A DNA stretch of 46,718 bases from the NCBI GenBank assembly GCA_003427395.1, contig BFEA01000008.1, forward strand, positions 5,462,723 to 5,509,440, read 5' to 3'. How positions within the stretch are numbered: position 1 is the stretch's first letter; the number at the start of each line of letters is the position of its first letter. Of the stretch, positions 31,601 to 43,389 are shown piece by piece. The DNA is from Chara braunii. Taxonomy: Eukaryota > Streptophyta > Charophyceae > Charales > Characeae. The notes beneath the pieces are model-generated. The model did not search any database and was not told the DNA's origin. It saw only the letters and a program-made list of their open reading frames with translations. A program made the translations under genes and the position numbers.

Positions 31601-32048
31601 CTTGTGCTAGCAGCCTTGGAGTCCCAGAAGGCAAGCTTGACCACCGGCTTGTGCTTGATGATAGGAGCGAGTCCATGGCCGTTCGATCTTTGCCAAACTC
31701 AGGCGTGCTCATCAACAGGATAGGTGAGCAGCTTGTTTTCCAAAATGTCTGGAGGCAGGACGAGTTGCCGACTGTTCCATCGTGCGATCGACAGGGGGAC
31801 AAAACCATAGCCGCCGATTCATCCTTGAACAGCAGTTTGAAGGGTCCCAATGTCCAGGAAGCTGTAGATGAAAGGCCATCAACAAGGAAAGACGAGGAGG
31901 AAGAATCTCCTCAGGACTTCTGCCGCATCTGCTTTATGGATGTGAATTCGGGAGGTACAAGGATGGAGCTCGGGTGCAGCTGCAAGGATGAGCTTGCAAT
32001 TGTCCATCAGGAGTGTGCGTTGACATGGTTTCGGCAGAGAGGAAGTAG
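28687..32048 (+). CDS. RING-CH (RINGv) domain protein, exon 1
   Basis: Likely a ubiquitin-protein ligase of the plant RING-CH group, possibly membrane-linked as relatives are. Exon 1 encodes about 1,120 residues. The first ATG after an in-frame stop at 28612 is at 28687. Most of the exon is low-complexity and Ser/Arg/Gly-rich, predicted disordered, with a short repeat of SGPLSGPLSGPVSGPVSG at about residues 700-735 and basic-Ser clusters such as RRSRSLPRAAR. The RING-CH starts at residue 1079 with CRIC, then CSC (1097 and 1099), HQEC (His 1107, Cys 1110) and TWFRQRGS. The exon ends inside the domain at AG|GTAAGA. The last two Cys ligands are on exon 2 at 45847. Length is unusual: plant relatives with this motif pattern generally have much shorter N-terminal regions (family recollection, not checked). 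Confidence 0.9.
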
Positions 32049-32463
32049 GTAAGACTATCCATCTGCACATGCTTTTCACACTTACTTACAAAAGTAGTTA
32101 ATATTATATCTTAATTTACTTTGCATAAGTTTATAACGAAGAATATTTTGTTGGTTTACAGATTACTGTGCTTTTTTACAGCCGATTAACTGTGCACTCT
32201 CTGAATCATCCAGGCAAAGGCGGATCGAAATTGGAAGTCCCAAAAGTGCAATCAATGCTAATAATTGTCTAGGAAGAGCAGAAAAAGCTATTCATCATTA
32301 TGAAACATCCATTGCTACTGTGGAACCAACCTGTTCAGTACTCTTTGTGAGGTGACGAGTGCTACAAAAGGTTGACGCTGTTGGAGTAAGGACAGGTTTA
32401 AATCCTGGGATGCTGGCGACAGAAGTGTGTCTGGCATTGTCCGAAAGATGTCCCATCTTTTAA

Positions 32464-32466
<3 letters not shown>

Positions 32467-32550
<84 letters not shown>

Positions 32551-32587
32551 TCACTCACTCACTCTGTGTGTGCGCTCGTGCACGCGC

Positions 32588-32649
<62 letters not shown>
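32467..32649. repeat. Palindromic compound microsatellite (CT)n(AC)n...(GT)n(GA)n
   Basis: About 22 CT, 18 AC and four CACT units, then TGTGTGTGCGCTCGTGCACG, then about 20 GT and 11 GA units. The right half is the reverse complement of the left, so the tract can form a long hairpin or cruciform. It lies 420 bases into the intron. Confidence 0.95.
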
Positions 32650-32650
<1 letters not shown>

Positions 32651-34059
32651 GGGCACAAAGGCTTTGAGTACTAGTTCTCTTGTTTGTTCTTTCTCCAGGA
32701 ATCTACCCGCAAAACTGGCAATGCTAGCTCGAAATTGTGTACTAAGACACCACGATTATTCAGGCACTTCAGAGCAACCTTGTCCAAAAATGTACGGCTT
32801 GGCTCTTGAGCATGAGCTTGAGATCAGAGGCTTGGTAGTTCCAATTTAGACACAAGATCAAAAAACCATGAGAGCTCCTGCACCAGTTAGGCTGCTTGTC
32901 TCATAAGTTGGGGTGTTGTGTGCCTTACTTTCCTTGTTGCACATCGGCCGTCTTGTATCCTCTGCTCGAGTTGTCGCTTCCTGTTGTTTTCCTTCTTTTC
33001 CTATCTGTACCCTTCCTTGCTTCCTTTGGTGCCTCCTTCCTTGTCCTTGATTTGCTGCAACCTTTTCCTTGTACCACCAATCTCCTTCATCCCTCTCGCA
33101 CTATTTCCCCCCCTGCCGAGGGCGTGCTTGCACACTCCCAACGATGACGCTTGTGCAAAGGGACTGTCTTTGTAGGTAATCCTGCCTTCAGTCGGTGTTT
33201 GGCGATGCGCCACGTCTACCCAGTCCACCCAACGACGGCTTCAGAAGCATTTGCGGCGCTCACAGCATCCCACTACCGTTCTACCTATAGAGTTCCTCTT
33301 TATGTTTAGCAGTAGGCTAGTGTTCTTTATTTCCTGGATCTGTTTTTTTATCTTTTTCCAGAATCCCATTGTTGGATGTGGTTGGGCTCAGAGACTGTTA
33401 ACCATGGCTGCGATTCTTCGCATAGGCTGTCGTTGTCTCGAAGCTCATGGAATAGGGTGGCGAGGGTGCCTTGGGCGGTAATGCTTCTGGTACCATCCGG
33501 GGGGGGTTTCACAACGTCCTATGGAGTGAATGCATATTCCTGTGCAGTGTGACGCCTGCCTTTACCACCTCCACCGATAAACTGTGCTTCTTTCTTTCTT
33601 TTTTTTTTTCCTTTAATTTTGTTTTGGGTAAACTCTACTAAACTGCGCTGGTTGCGTCTGTTTTTTGGAATGATGTAACACCCCTCTCCCCTGCCTAAGT
33701 TAGCTCCTTGGGGCCGGGGGGAGGGGGGGGGGGGGGGGGGTTTGTCGGCTAAAAACTGACAGTGAACTTACGCAGCAGCCTAAGGTGCTAAAAACAGACA
33801 GCACATGAGCCACCTGCGGTGCAGGGATACTGAAACTGCCTTTTACAGTTTTACTAGGGTTATAGTTTTTTTGAAATATTTTTGCTGGCATCACGAACTT
33901 GACCTTCCACGGGGGTTGTGATTTGATCATTCTCCAATGAGTGAGTGAACTGACCATGTTGTGGTTTAGTCAACCTCCAATGAACATATGCTAATACCTC
34001 TAAAGGTACGGCATTCGTGATATATCCAAAATCTTGGCCAAATCGCTGAAAAAAAAAGG
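32650..34059 (+). other. Intronic unclassified DNA
   Basis: Pyrimidine-rich stretch at about 32930-33130, a T-rich tract near 33590-33620 and a G run at 33715-33740. No domain can be read in any frame. Confidence 0.35.
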
Positions 34060-34255
34060 GGGGAAACTACACGGGAGTCGGACAAAAGAGTTGTAATTGC
34101 ACTATGGACCAAGCTACAGTTTCAAATTGCAGTTCGGGCGATGTATACAACCCTGCTTTCTGGCCAGATCTAGGGTGCCCGAAGTGCAATTGCAAACTGT
34201 ATCTCGCCCCATATTGCAATTATAACTCGTTTTTGTGACTCTACTCAAGTTACCC
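34060..34255. mobile_element. Second copy of the foldback MITE
   Basis: The terminal inverted repeats (GGGGAAACTAC...GTAATTGCACTATGG and CATATTGCAATTATAAC...AGTTACCC) and internal CAACCCTGCTTTCTGGCCAG match the element at 4054-4248. Flanks are A/G- and C-rich homopolymers and no target duplication is visible. It lies in the RING-CH intron. Confidence 0.75.
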
Positions 34256-36469
34256 TCTCCTCCCCCCCCCCCCCCCCCAAAAAAAAAAAAAAAAAAAAAA
34301 AAACTCAATTTCGTCACGCCAGCAAATATTTCAATTTTAACTAAGAGGCAGTTCTGACAGGTTATCTTCCCTGGGCCATGCGGTGGCAGGTTGGATTTTC
34401 CATAACCTGAACAACCTTTTCTTTGGATCCACCCCTGCCGTCACCTCTCTGTAGACAAGCTACATCGGTGGCACAAGCACGAGCCCGAGAAAACTCTCTT
34501 CTTACTGCCAGTATACAATGACTCGGCTGATTTCGCATGTGGTCAGGATTCCCTTTGCCGTAGAAAATCACGAGGGTATGGTCCCATGCAACTCTTTGTC
34601 ATCGCGCTTTTTCTGACATTCCCTGTGCGCTCGTCCACACCACCCTCTTATGGTATGTCCTCTCTGTAGAGGAGGGCATTTTTTTTTTTTAGCATGGCTT
34701 CCATGCCATGGCCCAACTTGATGCACTAACATGCAACACACCAATCATACCTCGACTCACATCGCTCAACCCGCCATCGCCCTGGAGGCGCAGTGGGCCT
34801 GCATTGACGACTACTACTTGTGCTCCATTGCAAGTGTTCCATCGTGCGCCCGGAAAGAGCGGCCCCGGCCATACGATAGCAACAGCTTGGAAGTGCCCGG
34901 CGGGCTGCGAGCCAAGACCTCAAGAATCGCGAGGACGTTGACTTCCTCTCTGTTCCGTTGCTGTGCAGAAGCTTGCACGGCCTTTTTGGCAGAGATCATG
35001 CCCTGAGCACTGTAAGCACCCTAGAGTTCTCCCCATATTGGCACCTCTGAAGAGACGACTGGAGCAGCTCAAGGCGGCAACAGCTTCACTCCCTCGTGCG
35101 GTTTTCTTCTCGTCATACTCCTACACCGAACTGAACTTGAATGATCTGTCTCCAACCGGCAGGAGACATAAAGACCTGGGGGGAATGACACTAGGATCTT
35201 CACGGCGACAACTACAACAGCGAGCTAACTGAAGACAACTCCCAGCCACAAGCGACCGCTATCTAAGAAAATTCCAGCCTCCTTTGTCACTTTTGCTGGA
35301 TGTTTGAATACAACTTATACACGTACATAGCAGGCACATTTGGATGGAAACAAGGCCCGTGACTGCTAGCAACCTGCCTGAGGTCGCAGCTCAAATCTGT
35401 GTGGAGCTTACCCCAAAAGTGCACAGTACGTTTGAGAAACTGGTCCGTCACAGCCATAAAACCCACTCTACACACCCACTCAGTCAGAGATATCGACTGG
35501 CATGACCGCGGGTAAGGTCCTGACCGTAGCCGCATAGATCCGCCCGAACGGAGAGCTTAGTGAGGCCGTGTTGTGTGTCGTCATGTAAGCTATACACCTC
35601 TCCACAAAAGAAGCATGAGTGTGCCAGACTGTTCCGTTGGATTTTCACCAACGCATCAGGAGATTGAACCCCGACAGTCTTCCCAGGATGCATTGAAGTT
35701 GATTGAACTGAGGGATAAGCACTCACCATGTCACCCAGAGTTACCGATATACCCCTGAGAAAAGTGGTGGGCTTTACTCACACCAACCCTTCAATCCTAG
35801 CGGACTGTCTGTCCAACCCCCTGAAAACGATGGCAGTAAGTGTGAGAAACAGGTCTGTCGCAGCCATAAAACCCAATCTACACACTCACTCATCCAAAAA
35901 CTGCATAGTATGACCCAATCCCCCTTGCTACCACCCAATCCAGATGCTACCACCTAATGCACATCATACCTCCATGCCCACATAGTATCACCCATGCCAC
36001 ATGATACCGCCCATCCCACAAAGAACTGCCTGGCCGTGCCAAAGGCTGAGTTGTGCCTAACTTCAAAAAAAAGAAGAAAAAAAAAAAGAAAACAAGGCCG
36101 CTTCTATTCTGGGGGGCATCAGTCCGGTTGCTTATCAGCGACAAGCATGAGTTCGAGACAGAGAAACAGATGTAGCAAAGAGGGTCAGCCATACCCTTGC
36201 GGTCCTAGTCGCCTGTCAAGGGGGTTGCTGCTACGACCGATCCCACCTCCCATACGATGGCCTCCCCGGGGATACTTCTGCTGGCCAGGAAGCTTTGTAG
36301 TAGCACCCAGTCACGCAGTAGAAGGGTCCACACTTTGGCCCTGTGTTTTTTGTTTTTTTGGCTTGGTGATGATTCAGTCCACATACATGTGGAATGTTGA
36401 GTAGAGAAAGGTCCATGGTCAGAAATCAGGAGGTGGAGTTCGTTTTGTTTTGTGTAAGGCCTCTTGTGT
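34256..36469 (+). other. Intronic unclassified DNA
   Basis: Begins with a C17A25 homopolymer junction (34262-34303). Frames at 34708-35006 and elsewhere show no recognisable domain. It contains a pair of direct repeats at 35433 and 35843 and an A-rich tract near 36066-36093. Confidence 0.35.
35433..35484 (+). repeat. Direct repeat copy 1 (partner 35843-35893)
   Basis: TGAGAAACTGGTCCGTCACA followed by GCCATAAAACCCACTCTACA matches 35843 (TGAGAAACAGGTCTGTCGCA...), about 52 bases with a few differences and a spacing of 410 bases. The function is unknown. Confidence 0.7.
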
Positions 36470-37381
36470 TATCAACCTGCTGATGATTGTCAATAATCAA
36501 AATTGTGCCCAGATAGAATGAGATGGGGAAACATACACAGACGAAAGAGAGAGAAGGGAGAATAGACTTAGAGTGGAGAAGAAAACAATGCCCACTTCTG
36601 CTTCGGGCTCCCTCCTCAATTGCCACCTCAAAAATCAATAGTCCGAACACAAATCTGAAGTTCTATCTCAATGTGCCACGTGGCACGTCAACCTGTCATC
36701 ATCAGTGAGCTGGAGCAATGTCGACATCGAGAGACCAGGTAAGTATCTACAATCGCCCCACAGTCTTGATCTCCTTCCGAGTGACGATGAATCAGAACAG
36801 CAATATCAGACACGTAGCCGCGCCACGTCAGCAAGAGTACATGTGGCAGCAGCCACGTCAGCGGCGGCGCATGGCAGCTGCCACGTCAGCATGCCCAGAA
36901 GACAATTGCCAGTCAGCCACCATGTCGAGCCAGCAGCGGGTCGTCGTAGTCGCTCAAGTGCCAGCGTAGAGCCAGCGTCTAGCCAGTATCGCAGCGTCGC
37001 ACTAGCGTTGAAGTCAACGCGTGAAGTCAGCATTGACGCCAGACTGAATGTTCTCTCAGCCAGGTAGTCCAGGCTCATGTAGCGTTGATGCAGGGTCTGG
37101 ACCCCGGTTGCTGCTTCCCTAGGCCGTCGAGATCTCAAGACAAATGGCGGCCATATTTGCCTGAAACCGAACTCCCTGTGGTCTTCATGTTGTCTGGGTA
37201 CTTGCGCACAACAAGTGAATGTATCCGACCAAGGGTCTGGGCATGGTACCTTTGACAGTTGACTTAGACTTTTGACTTTCCTAGGCAGTGCGTGGTCACA
37301 CTGCCTGGCGCAGGCCGAGTTTGACCTGCGTCGTCTGGGCTTCGTTTCGAGGGCCCAAACTGCAGAACACGGGTTACTGCA
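36470..37381 (-). mobile_element. 3' LTR of chromovirus (element 3)
   Basis: On the minus strand it starts TGCAGTAACCCGTGTTCTGC. It matches 44132-45033 over its whole length, roughly 95-96% by eye, with one 11-bp indel and scattered substitutions. It contains several GCCACGTCAGC motifs. The last about 53 bases present next to the primer-binding site in the 5' LTR are absent or diverged here. The divergence indicates an old insertion. Confidence 0.85.
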
Positions 37382-37420
37382 TTTCTGCCGACCCATTTTC
37401 GAGTTTCATCGCAGAAATAA

Positions 37421-38608
37421 CTAAGACTTTAACCCACGTTCATATGCAGATACAATATCAGGAGCAGTTTCAAGTAATTCTCGTTTACTGAACCATCTGT
37501 CCTCAGATGGTGCCTGAGATTTGAAACGTACCTTGAACTGCTTCTGGGGTCGTCCACGTCCGCCTGTTGAAAAGTACCCATGCTCTATGATTCTGTCTAC
37601 CTCATATCCGCCGTCCATGTGTGGCGGAATCATAGAAGGTCTGTGTGGGAACTCATTTCCTTCTACATAGGGTTACAATTTGGACGCGTGAAAGACATGA
37701 TACGTTTTGAGGTGAGGGGGAATATCAATTCGATAAGACGGTCCCTTTGCATCCCCAATTACATTGAGAACTTCCCAGGGTCCAAAATAGATTGGCAAAA
37801 GTTTCTGAGACACATTTTCTTCCAACGAGAACTCTTTGGAATTGACCCAGATTAGATCACCTTCCTTGAATGTTGAGGGTTGGCGATGCTTGTTAGCTTG
37901 TTCAATCATTTGGTCCTGAGCTTTCTTCAGATTGTCCTTTACTTTCTTAATGTCTTCTTGAAACAATACTGCATACTCCCGGGTCCCTGGAGGTAACCTA
38001 AGAAACTGGTCCCGTGTTAACACATCAATGGGACGCTTAGGTTTCCGCCCCTTGTGCAGTGCGTTAGGCGTGCGCCTTGTAGCGGTATGAACACTACTGT
38101 TGTATGCACTTGCTATCTTGGGTAAGTTCTCGTCCCAATCAATCTGATCGGGTCTTACATACATACGCAAAAGTTGNTGACACAAACGGTTCATCTGTTC
38201 ACTTTGTCCATTCGTTTCAGGGTGTCGCCCTGACGACATGGTCAATCGTGTACCGTATGCTTCCATGAGCTTTTGCCATGGCATGCTTGTGAACCTGGCA
38301 TCACGATCAGATACAATGGAGAGAGGAAAATCATACTCAGTCACCTATCGCATCTGACACTTTTGAATGACAAGTTATATTCGTGCTTCTGCGGGTACGG
38401 GAATGAACATGGCATATTTAGATAAACGATCCACAATAACCATTACTTGACTATTGTCGTTTCGGCTCATAAAATCCATTGAGATAGACTCACCTGGTTC
38501 GCTAGGAATCGGTAATGGTTTTAGAAGACCAAGTGGATTCTCGTGTGAAGGTTTATTTCTCTGACACACCAGACATGTACGAACATAAGTTAGTACGTCC
38601 TCCTTCAA
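37421..38608 (-). pseudogene. Chromovirus integrase with C-terminal chromodomain
   Basis: Integrase inserts the cDNA into chromatin; the chromodomain targets histone marks. On the minus strand: the end of the zinc-binding domain CLVCQRNK (about 38570), PGESISMDFM, a core with SDRDARFTS (38310) and HPETNGQSEQMNR (D,D-35-E class), then a region rich in Lys/Gln and the FGPWEVLNVIGDAKGPSYRI segment to 37673. In a further frame (37633-37421) YEVDRIIEHGYFSTGGRGRP and FKVRFKSQAPSEDRW form a chromodomain. In the upstream zinc finger a His is replaced by Tyr (HDTEGYFGF, expected GHFG). One N at 38177, an in-frame stop near 38345 and frame changes break it. Confidence 0.85.
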
Positions 38609-39345
38609 TCCCTTCCAAAGCGTTCTCTAACCTCAGCATAAGTTTTCTTGAAACCAAAATATCCTTCAGTGTCGTGACATTCCCCAATCAACAAACTTTT
38701 AATTTCTTTCTGATGAGGAATACACAATCTTTGCTTAGTTTGGTCTAACAAGAAAAGCAAACCGTCGGTCACTCTATAGCTAGGAAGTAGAGATGAATCT
38801 TTCGCAAGAACATCCATGATAGGTTTCCAAATAGGATCAGTGGTATATCCTTGACGAATTTTATCTTTAAAATCACTCCCAACGTCCAAATAAGAGACAA
38901 TAGTACCAAAGAAATCACAACGTCTATACAATGCGTCAACAACCATATTAGACTTACCTTTGATAGTTTTCAATTCAAAATCAAAAGTATCAATGAATGC
39001 AGACCATCGTACTAACTTATCAGCGAGCCTAGGTTGTGTCTTTATCCACTTCAGAGCAGAGTGGTCTGAGTACACAGTGGTCTGAGTACATAGTGTCTCC
39101 CTAACAAGTAGTGTTTCCATGTGTCCAGTGCACAGACTAAAGCATACAATTCCCTTTCATAAGTAGAGTTGGCAACTTTTTCCGATGGCAATCGTGCAGA
39201 CATAAACTCAATTGGTCTATAACCATTGTCGTCGTTTTGTTGAAGGATTGTGACAATTCTGTATTGACTTGCATCAGTAGTGACAATGAAAGGAAGTGAT
39301 GGATCAACAATTTTCAGAACAGGATAGTAAGTCAAAGCACTTTAT
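38605..39345 (-). pseudogene. Chromovirus RNase H and start of integrase
   Basis: RNase H degrades the RNA strand during reverse transcription. Motifs in order on the minus strand: VTTDASQY (first Asp), TYERELYALVCALDTWKHYL (catalytic Glu), then YSDHSALKW and GKSNMVVDALYRR (last Asp). It continues into LCIPHQKEIKSLLIGECHD, the start of the integrase zinc finger. A frame change occurs near 39060-39110, where YSDHS is preceded by a duplicated CAGTGGTCTGAGTACA phrase. Confidence 0.85.
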
Positions 39346-39465
39346 GTTATGAAAGGAAGACTCACAGTCCTTGTCCCACAACCAGGTAGTTCCTTTCTTC
39401 AACAATCTTCTCATTGGTGCGGTGATCAGTGAGAAGTTTCTGAAGAACTTCCTATAATAACTTGT

Positions 39466-40110
39466 CTAACCAAGGAAAGATCGTAGTTCAGTTACAGACT
39501 TAGGTGGTGTCCAATCTAGAATTGCTGATATCTTTTTTTCTTCTGGTCTGAGGCCTTCTTCGTTCACTATATGTCCCAAGTATAAGACCTCGGACTTAGC
39601 GAACTCATACTTTTTTAGGTTTATCTTAAAGTTGCCTTCTCGCAACTTCTCTAATACTAGATGAAGATGTATCTCGTGATTTTCTAACGTTTTACTATAC
39701 ACGAGAATATCATCAAGATAGACAATAACGAACTGATCCANCCATTGACGAAACAATTCATTCATTGATCGTTGAAACGTCGCAGGGGCATTTGTCAAAC
39801 TGAAAGGCATTACCATAAACTCGTAATGGCCATACCTTGTCTGGAATGCAGTCTTGTGTTGATCCGTAGGTTCCACCTCGATTTGATGGTACCCAGACGT
39901 CAGGTCAATCTTACTGGAATACTTACAACCCTGCAGTTGATCAAGTAAGTCGTTAATGCGAGGAAGCAGTTTGGCGTTCTTGACAGTGACGACATTCAAC
40001 CCTCGATAGTCAATGCAAAGACGCAGTTCACCTTCCTTTTTGGGCACAAACAAGATAGGTGCACCATAGGGAGATGAGCTAGGGCAAATTTATCCCTTGT
40101 CGGTAAGGTC
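39466..40110 (-). pseudogene. Chromovirus reverse transcriptase
   Basis: Ty3/gypsy reverse transcriptase copies element RNA into DNA. On the minus strand: [34 protein letters not shown] (first Asp), [20 protein letters not shown], then YLDDILVYS (the YLDD active site intact) and YLGHIVNEEGLRP, ending SVTELRSFLG at 39466. One N at 39741. An in-frame TAA upstream at about 40092 and a TGA at 40153 separate it from protease; a frame change after 39466 separates it from RNase H. Confidence 0.9.
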
Positions 40111-40152
40111 CTGCAATTGTTTCTTCAGTTCCTCAAGTTCCCTGAGAGACAT

Positions 40153-41168
40153 TCAATAGATGCGACCCTTGGGAATCTTACTACCCGGAATGATCTCAAT
40201 GGTGTGCTTAATAGCACGTTTCGTGATTCCGGAAGGTTCGGTCTGCAGATCCTTAAACTCAGAGAGAAGACTTTCAATAGTTGGAGGGCAGGAAGAAGAA
40301 GACTCAACGACTTTCTTTACTAACACCATCATAACTTCCTGTTCCAACTTTTTCTTTGAAACCATTGAATGAAAAGCTGGATAACTTGTACAACAAAAAG
40401 ACAAACTAGAGTCAGAGTCAGACTTATGATATAACTTGATTGGTTTTATTTCAAATTGTGAATCCTTAAGTTGCACAACCTTACCTTTAAAATCAATGTC
40501 CGGGTTGGCTTCCTCGTGCCAGTCCATACCCAGAATGAGATCAAAAGGCAATTTTTTTCAACTAGGAAGGATAACTCATGCATAATTTTTTTTCCTTCCC
40601 TAGTTCTAAACTGACACTTAATACGATCGACATACTGGGAGACAGTGATCGTACTCTTATCCGCTAATATAGACGTGATAGGTCGAGACAAGTCTTTTAC
40701 CTTCATTCCGAGATGCAACTTGCGGATTGCTTTCTCGGAGATGTAAAACCTCGTCGATTCGGGGTCCAACAACGCAGCTACTCGTGTTTGTGCGATTTCT
40801 ATATCCGCAAACAACAATTCGCCCTTAGACTTTGCTTTTCGAGCCCATGAGCTACGTAAGGCTAGCAATTTATTACCTAGCTCATCAAGGGAGTCATTCA
40901 GAGAGACAGAACATAAGACAATGTTAGGGCGGTCTGGATGATGGGCTAAGGAAGAATCATCCTCTGCCATATGAGAAGAAGGGTAGGAAGGGTTCGTCGG
41001 CGCCTTACCTGTCTGTTCGTCCTTACCCTTTATGTCAGTAGGAACAGATGCTACTCCTACTGGTTGCGGGCTTTTGGGTTTATAATCCTCGGGCAGTTGC
41101 GATGACATGTCCTGGTGTGCCGCATTTAAGACATTGCGCATTGTCCATGCGCTCCTGCCAAGTCTCAC
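40153..41168 (-). pseudogene. Chromovirus zinc knuckle and aspartic protease
   Basis: A zinc-knuckle remnant CLKCGTPGHVIA lies at about 41133-41098, with a frame change just after it. Protease follows: VAALLDPESTRFYISEKAIR occupies the active-site position normally DSG, so the catalytic triplet reads DPE and the enzyme should be dead. The second conserved protease motif DLILGMDWH lies at about 40545-40519. A frame change near 40550 joins the two parts. The C-terminal linker ends at a TGA (40153), which is one C-to-T change from CGA. Confidence 0.8.
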
Positions 41169-41346
41169 GAGTCATCCCCATCTTCAACGAAGACTTCCCT
41201 TCGACAATACCAGGGTGTTATGGAAACGCGTGTGGTTTCTTCCTTATCGAATTTCTGGGTGGCCCTCCCCTAGAGGCCACAACAACAGTGACTTCCCCCT
41301 TCCCGGAGTCACTGTTGTTATCCTTCTCATTCCTTTCTTCTATCGA

Positions 41347-43042
41347 TCACTTTTCCACTGTGTCATCATTGAAGACAACAAGGGTGTGGGCCTGGCGCTT
41401 TTGTCGCCAAAGAATTCGTTTCCCATCGTACGTCCTTCCTCCTCCTCCTCCTTCTCCAGACTTAACTACGGTTGCATAGGAGTTTTTGACTTGAGAAGTC
41501 ATTTGCTCCCTTTGCAGAGCAAGATTGCGAAATTGCCTATAGTTATACTTACCTGACTTTGCTTCGACCACCAGGTTTCCCCGGATGGGCTCAGGCAACG
41601 CGTGGGAGTAGATATATAGCACTTGGCTGTCTTGCAGGTTCAATCCTGGAACCTGCAGCAAACGATCAACTTCGCAGGACAAAGCCTCGACCGACGTCCA
41701 ATGTTTTTGACCAATCGTTGTTAACTCGTCAAATGCCTTGTCGACCGTTGTCTTGTCGAGAAAGCGGTCCTTGATCTTGGTCAAAAACTGTTTCAAGGTC
41801 AACGTCTTTGCCCACTCGCCATGTCTTCAAACCCCACATCGTTGGCCTCAGCCAACACTCATTGTTTGGCCTCACCTCCCATACAAGAGGTGGTGAACGC
41901 AACTTGGGACTCCGCTTCGACCGGAGCAGTGTTGACATACGTTCCGATTTCAGCAATCCAAAGCAACACTAGATGTGTATAAGAGACAGGAGCAGTGTTG
42001 ACATACGTTCCGATTTCAGCAATCCAAAGCAACAGGCTCTCATCTTTCTTATTATTAAACGTGAAAGGCAGTTTCATTTTCGCTTTCTCTTTCTTCTTTG
42101 GCTTCTCTGGTTTTGCACTTGTCTTACCCGGAGTTGTCGAAGAAGGAGACTTGGGAGAAGGAGACGAATGAGAGGAGTTAGTTGAAAAGGATGGTGGATT
42201 TGACGGTCCATTCCCATTAGTAGTTGTCTTAATTGTTGGACCAGCAGACTTCATTGCATCTCCCATCAACTTCTTTACTTCTTTCTTGTCTTCTCTTTCT
42301 TCTTGTCTATCTTCTTCCTTACCCTCTATCTGATATTTTCCTTTCACAATGTTTCCAATGGTTCGTAGTCCTACATCAATCTCATCTAACTGAGTCTGCT
42401 GTTGGTCAATTTTCTCTCACAGAAAGGTAAGTCACAATATGAGACAATGTATGTGACATGTCTGCCTTCTCTCCAGTTTCTGTTCGAATAACCTGTCTAA
42501 TTTCTTTAACTTTTTGTCCTCTTCTTTGTTCATGTTCTCTTCTTCTGGACAACTCTTCTTTCTTCCTTTCTTCTGCGACCAATGCTTCTTTCAACTGCTG
42601 GATGTTTGCATCAATCGTTGCCTCGGATACTTCTGGCTTAGTCTCGCCTTTGCGAGTCAATTCCATTATTTCTTCCAGCTGTTTCAAAGCAAACTGGTCC
42701 AGCGCCTGACAACACTGGGCAATTGGTTTGGAGACCAGTTCCGGATGCCACAACCTCCACAACTGTGATAGATTTCTTCAGACAGTCTTCAGTTGTCTGT
42801 AGATCAAATCTATCACGGATGTGTTGTTCAGCATCCATTCCCGATAGATGTATTTCGGTCAACAGCTGGTTCCACAAGGCCAACAGTTCCTGTTTCCTAT
42901 TCTCAGCCTGCGTCCGAGTCTTAGGCTCAGACGGTCCATCGCCCACGGAGAGCGTGATCGGAATAATGTGGTCACAAACCTCGTCATAATAAACTTCTGC
43001 AAACATTTCCAGAAGTGAGACATTTTTGGAGGAAAGAAACAA
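41347..43042 (-). pseudogene. Chromovirus gag
   Basis: Virus-like particle protein. On the minus strand: an N-terminal region to 42638 (MFAEVYYDEVCDHIIPITLS), a Glu/Lys/Arg coiled coil (42762-42406), a Ser/Pro/Lys-rich linker with PKKKEKAKMKLPFTFN (42347-42050), LLLWIAEIGTYVNTAP, VAFTTSCMGGEA, and the capsid region LKQFLTKIKDRFLDKTTVDKAF to 41347. Frames change at about 42640, 42410 and 41830, and an adapter insertion with a 43-bp duplication lies at 41971-41989. It is non-functional as assembled. Confidence 0.8.
41925..42033. other. Sequencing artefact: Nextera mosaic end with duplicated flank
   Basis: AGATGTGTATAAGAGACAG at 41971-41989 is the Tn5 mosaic end. The 43 bases before it (from GGAGCAGTGTTGACATACGT to AAAGCAACA) are repeated exactly after it (41990-42033). 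This is the signature of an unremoved mate-pair junction, not biology. It duplicates LLWIAEIGTYVNTAPV in the gag frame. Confidence 0.95.
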
Positions 43043-43389
43043 GAAAATTCGTCGGCCAGGTTGGTCTACCGCAAAATAAATAAAAAGACAACAATTTAAC
43101 GGTCACCCGAACCAAATTCACACTGTCTGAACAGAAAGATTTAATAACAAGGAACATAAATTTTACTAATTCTGATTGCTGTTCAATTTTAATGTGATGA
43201 CGTGCTATTCTATTTCAGGCACCGCGACTCAGGCCAACATGATCATCAACAAACACAAATAAGTACACAGGCACACAACACAGCACAAGACAACAGGTAA
43301 GTCCGCCAACAAAATCACAACAATAGTTAGCCCCTGCTGCTGCTTCTTCTTCGGTCCTGTGTGATCAGCACCCAATCTGACGTATGGCA

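Noticed and set aside
33251-33481. Hydrophobic 76-codon frame in the intron
   Set aside because: T-rich DNA gives hydrophobic residues; no start context, homology or splice evidence.
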